A stretch of DNA of 32,643 nt from NCBI GenBank assembly GCA_013285915.1, contig JABDGS010000042.1, positions 1-32,643 of the forward strand. The letters are read 5' to 3'. Both the position numbers and the translations under genes were made by a program. The notes beneath the pieces were generated by a model. The model saw only the letters and a list, made by a program, of their open reading frames with translations, made no database searches and had not been told where the DNA came from. Within the stretch, counting starts at the first letter, position 1, and every line of letters starts with the position of its first letter. Of this stretch, positions 31,796 through 32,643 are shown piece after piece. The stretch is from Bacteroidota bacterium. Its GTDB lineage: Bacteria > Bacteroidota > Bacteroidia > Chitinophagales > Chitinophagaceae.

Positions 31796-32643
31796 ATGAA
31801 AAAGATAAGCTTAATAACATTATTTTTTTGCTGCCTGCAGCAATGCATGTATGCGCAAAAAAAAGTAAAAGGCGCAGAGTATTTTTGGGATGCCGACCCC
31901 GGCCAGGGTCATGCACACAGTTTAACAATAAGCACACCAAAGGATTCTATACACCTGACTGCAAACATTAATACCACCGGGCTGCAGGGAGGCTTTCACA
32001 ACCTGTACCTTAGAGTATATGATGACAGCGGCCGGTGGTCGTTGCCCGAACAGGCAAATGTTTATGTATATCAAACTGCCACTGTTATATCTCCAAATAT
32101 AACTGGCGCCGAATATTTTTGGGATACTGATCCTGGCGAAGGTTTGGGGCAAACTATAAATGTTGCAGGCCCGGCAGATTCAGTTAGAATTACCGGTAGC
32201 ATACCAACATCGGGCCTCAAAGCCGGTTTTCATGCAATGTATGTGCGCACACGCGACAGTAAAAACATGTGGAGCCTGCTTGAACAGCAGCAGGTTTATG
32301 TGTTCGCAACTGCTGCCGTTACGTCACCAAATATAACCAGTGCTGAATTTTTTTGGGACACCGACCCGGGGCAGGGTAAGGGACAAACCATAAATGTTGC
32401 AGGCCCGGCAGATTCAGTAAAAATTACTGGTGATATACCAACATCAGGCCTCAAACCCGGTTTTCATGCAATGTATGTGCGCACACGTGACAGCAAAAAT
32501 ACATGGAGCCTGGTTGAGCAGCAGCAGGTATATGTGTTTGCAACCGCTGGTGTTACTTCACCAAAAATAACCGGTGCTGAATTTTTTTGGGACACCGATC
32601 CGGGGCAGGGTAAGGCGCATAACGTTTCCGTTGGCACAACCGG
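31796..32643 (+). CDS. Secreted tandem-repeat protein, 5' part
   Basis: An open frame of at least 282 codons that continues past the window edge. A short signal peptide (KKISLITLFFCCLQQCMYAQ) precedes four 78-residue repeats, each opening with a version of AEYFWDTDPGQGKG and holding TSGLKAGFHAMYVRTRDS and WSLLEQQQVYVF. Similar DTDPG repeats occur in large Bacteroidetes secreted proteins that carry a type IX sorting tail. That tail, if present, lies beyond the window. The acidic D-x-D-P-G loop could bind calcium, but this is inference. It lies 29 bases after the beta-helix gene. Confidence 0.85.
   Translation, partial: MKKISLITLFFCCLQQCMYAQKKVKGAEYFWDADPGQGHAHSLTISTPKDSIHLTANINTTGLQGGFHNLYLRVYDDSGRWSLPEQANVYVYQTATVISPNITGAEYFWDTDPGEGLGQTINVAGPADSVRITGSIPTSGLKAGFHAMYVRTRDSKNMWSLLEQQQVYVFATAAVTSPNITSAEFFWDTDPGQGKGQTINVAGPADSVKITGDIPTSGLKPGFHAMYVRTRDSKNTWSLVEQQQVYVFATAGVTSPKITGAEFFWDTDPGQGKAHNVSVGTT
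31877..32643 (+). repeat. Tandem 234-bp repeats inside the secreted repeat protein
   Basis: Repeat units begin at 31877, 32111, 32345 and 32579, exactly 234 bp (78 codons) apart. Units 2 and 3 are nearly identical over long stretches, for example the AATGTTGCAGGCCCGGCAG block, whereas unit 1 is more diverged. That points to recent duplication of one unit. The fourth unit is cut by the window end. Confidence 0.9.

Overview
The window fits a Bacteroidetes chromosome, most likely Chitinophagaceae or a close relative. The evidence is: promoter cores of the TTTG/TAnnTTTG type instead of -35/-10 plus Shine-Dalgarno; LytS/LytTR pairs; a 1028-residue sensor with a two-component-regulator propeller; 7TMR-DISM sensors; a GH9 enzyme; and repeat-rich secreted proteins like those exported by type IX secretion. 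No rRNA, tRNA, CRISPR array, integrase or intact insertion sequence was seen. The species assignment is inference.

Layout. 1-4700: the 3' end of msrB, pyrH, an ALDH3-like aldehyde dehydrogenase, a Tat-exported Gfo/Idh/MocA oxidoreductase and a 57-residue small protein with its own promoter and terminator. 4838-9304: two two-component pairs on the minus strand (LytTR with LytS; NarL with a 7TMR-DISM kinase). 9305-9810: no clear gene but several hairpins. 9811-12426: a degenerate esterase-like protein facing a GH9 glycosidase. 12622-18810: the elongasome cluster mreB-mreC-mreD-mrdA-rodA, transcribed leftward. 19235-20582: a PhyH-family dioxygenase gene preceded by a 57-codon cysteine-rich ORF, each behind its own copy of a duplicated promoter. 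20668-22703: a toxin-antitoxin pair, an unknown 332-residue protein and a YccF membrane protein. 22868-26323: an OmpA-type lipoprotein and a hybrid histidine kinase. 26730-30568: the propeller/LytS sensor with its LytTR regulator. 30681-end: a secreted beta-helix-like protein and a protein made of 78-residue tandem repeats that runs off the window.

How genes work together. The mre cluster is a complete cell-wall elongation module: MreB scaffold, MreC/MreD linkers, PBP2 transpeptidase and RodA glycosyltransferase. Three sensor/regulator pairs (5587-6597 with 4838-5590; 7382-9304 with 6721-7377; 26730-29816 with 29813-30568) overlap by 4 bases or lie 4 bases apart, so each is translationally linked. 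The hybrid kinase is a solo gene.

Most unusual features. First, the small minus-strand ORF at 20320-20493, with four cysteines packed into residues 33-48, and the adjacent PhyH gene are driven by two copies of the same roughly 90-bp cassette (operator-like direct repeat, perfect TAnnTTTG box, leader, ATGGCT start). This looks like a co-regulated peptide/oxygenase pair, possibly a minimal peptide-modification system. Second, five intergenic sites carry degenerate heptanucleotide repeats, each with a different unit, mostly just after stop codons. Third, a nested 154-bp inverted repeat lies between yccF and the OmpA gene.
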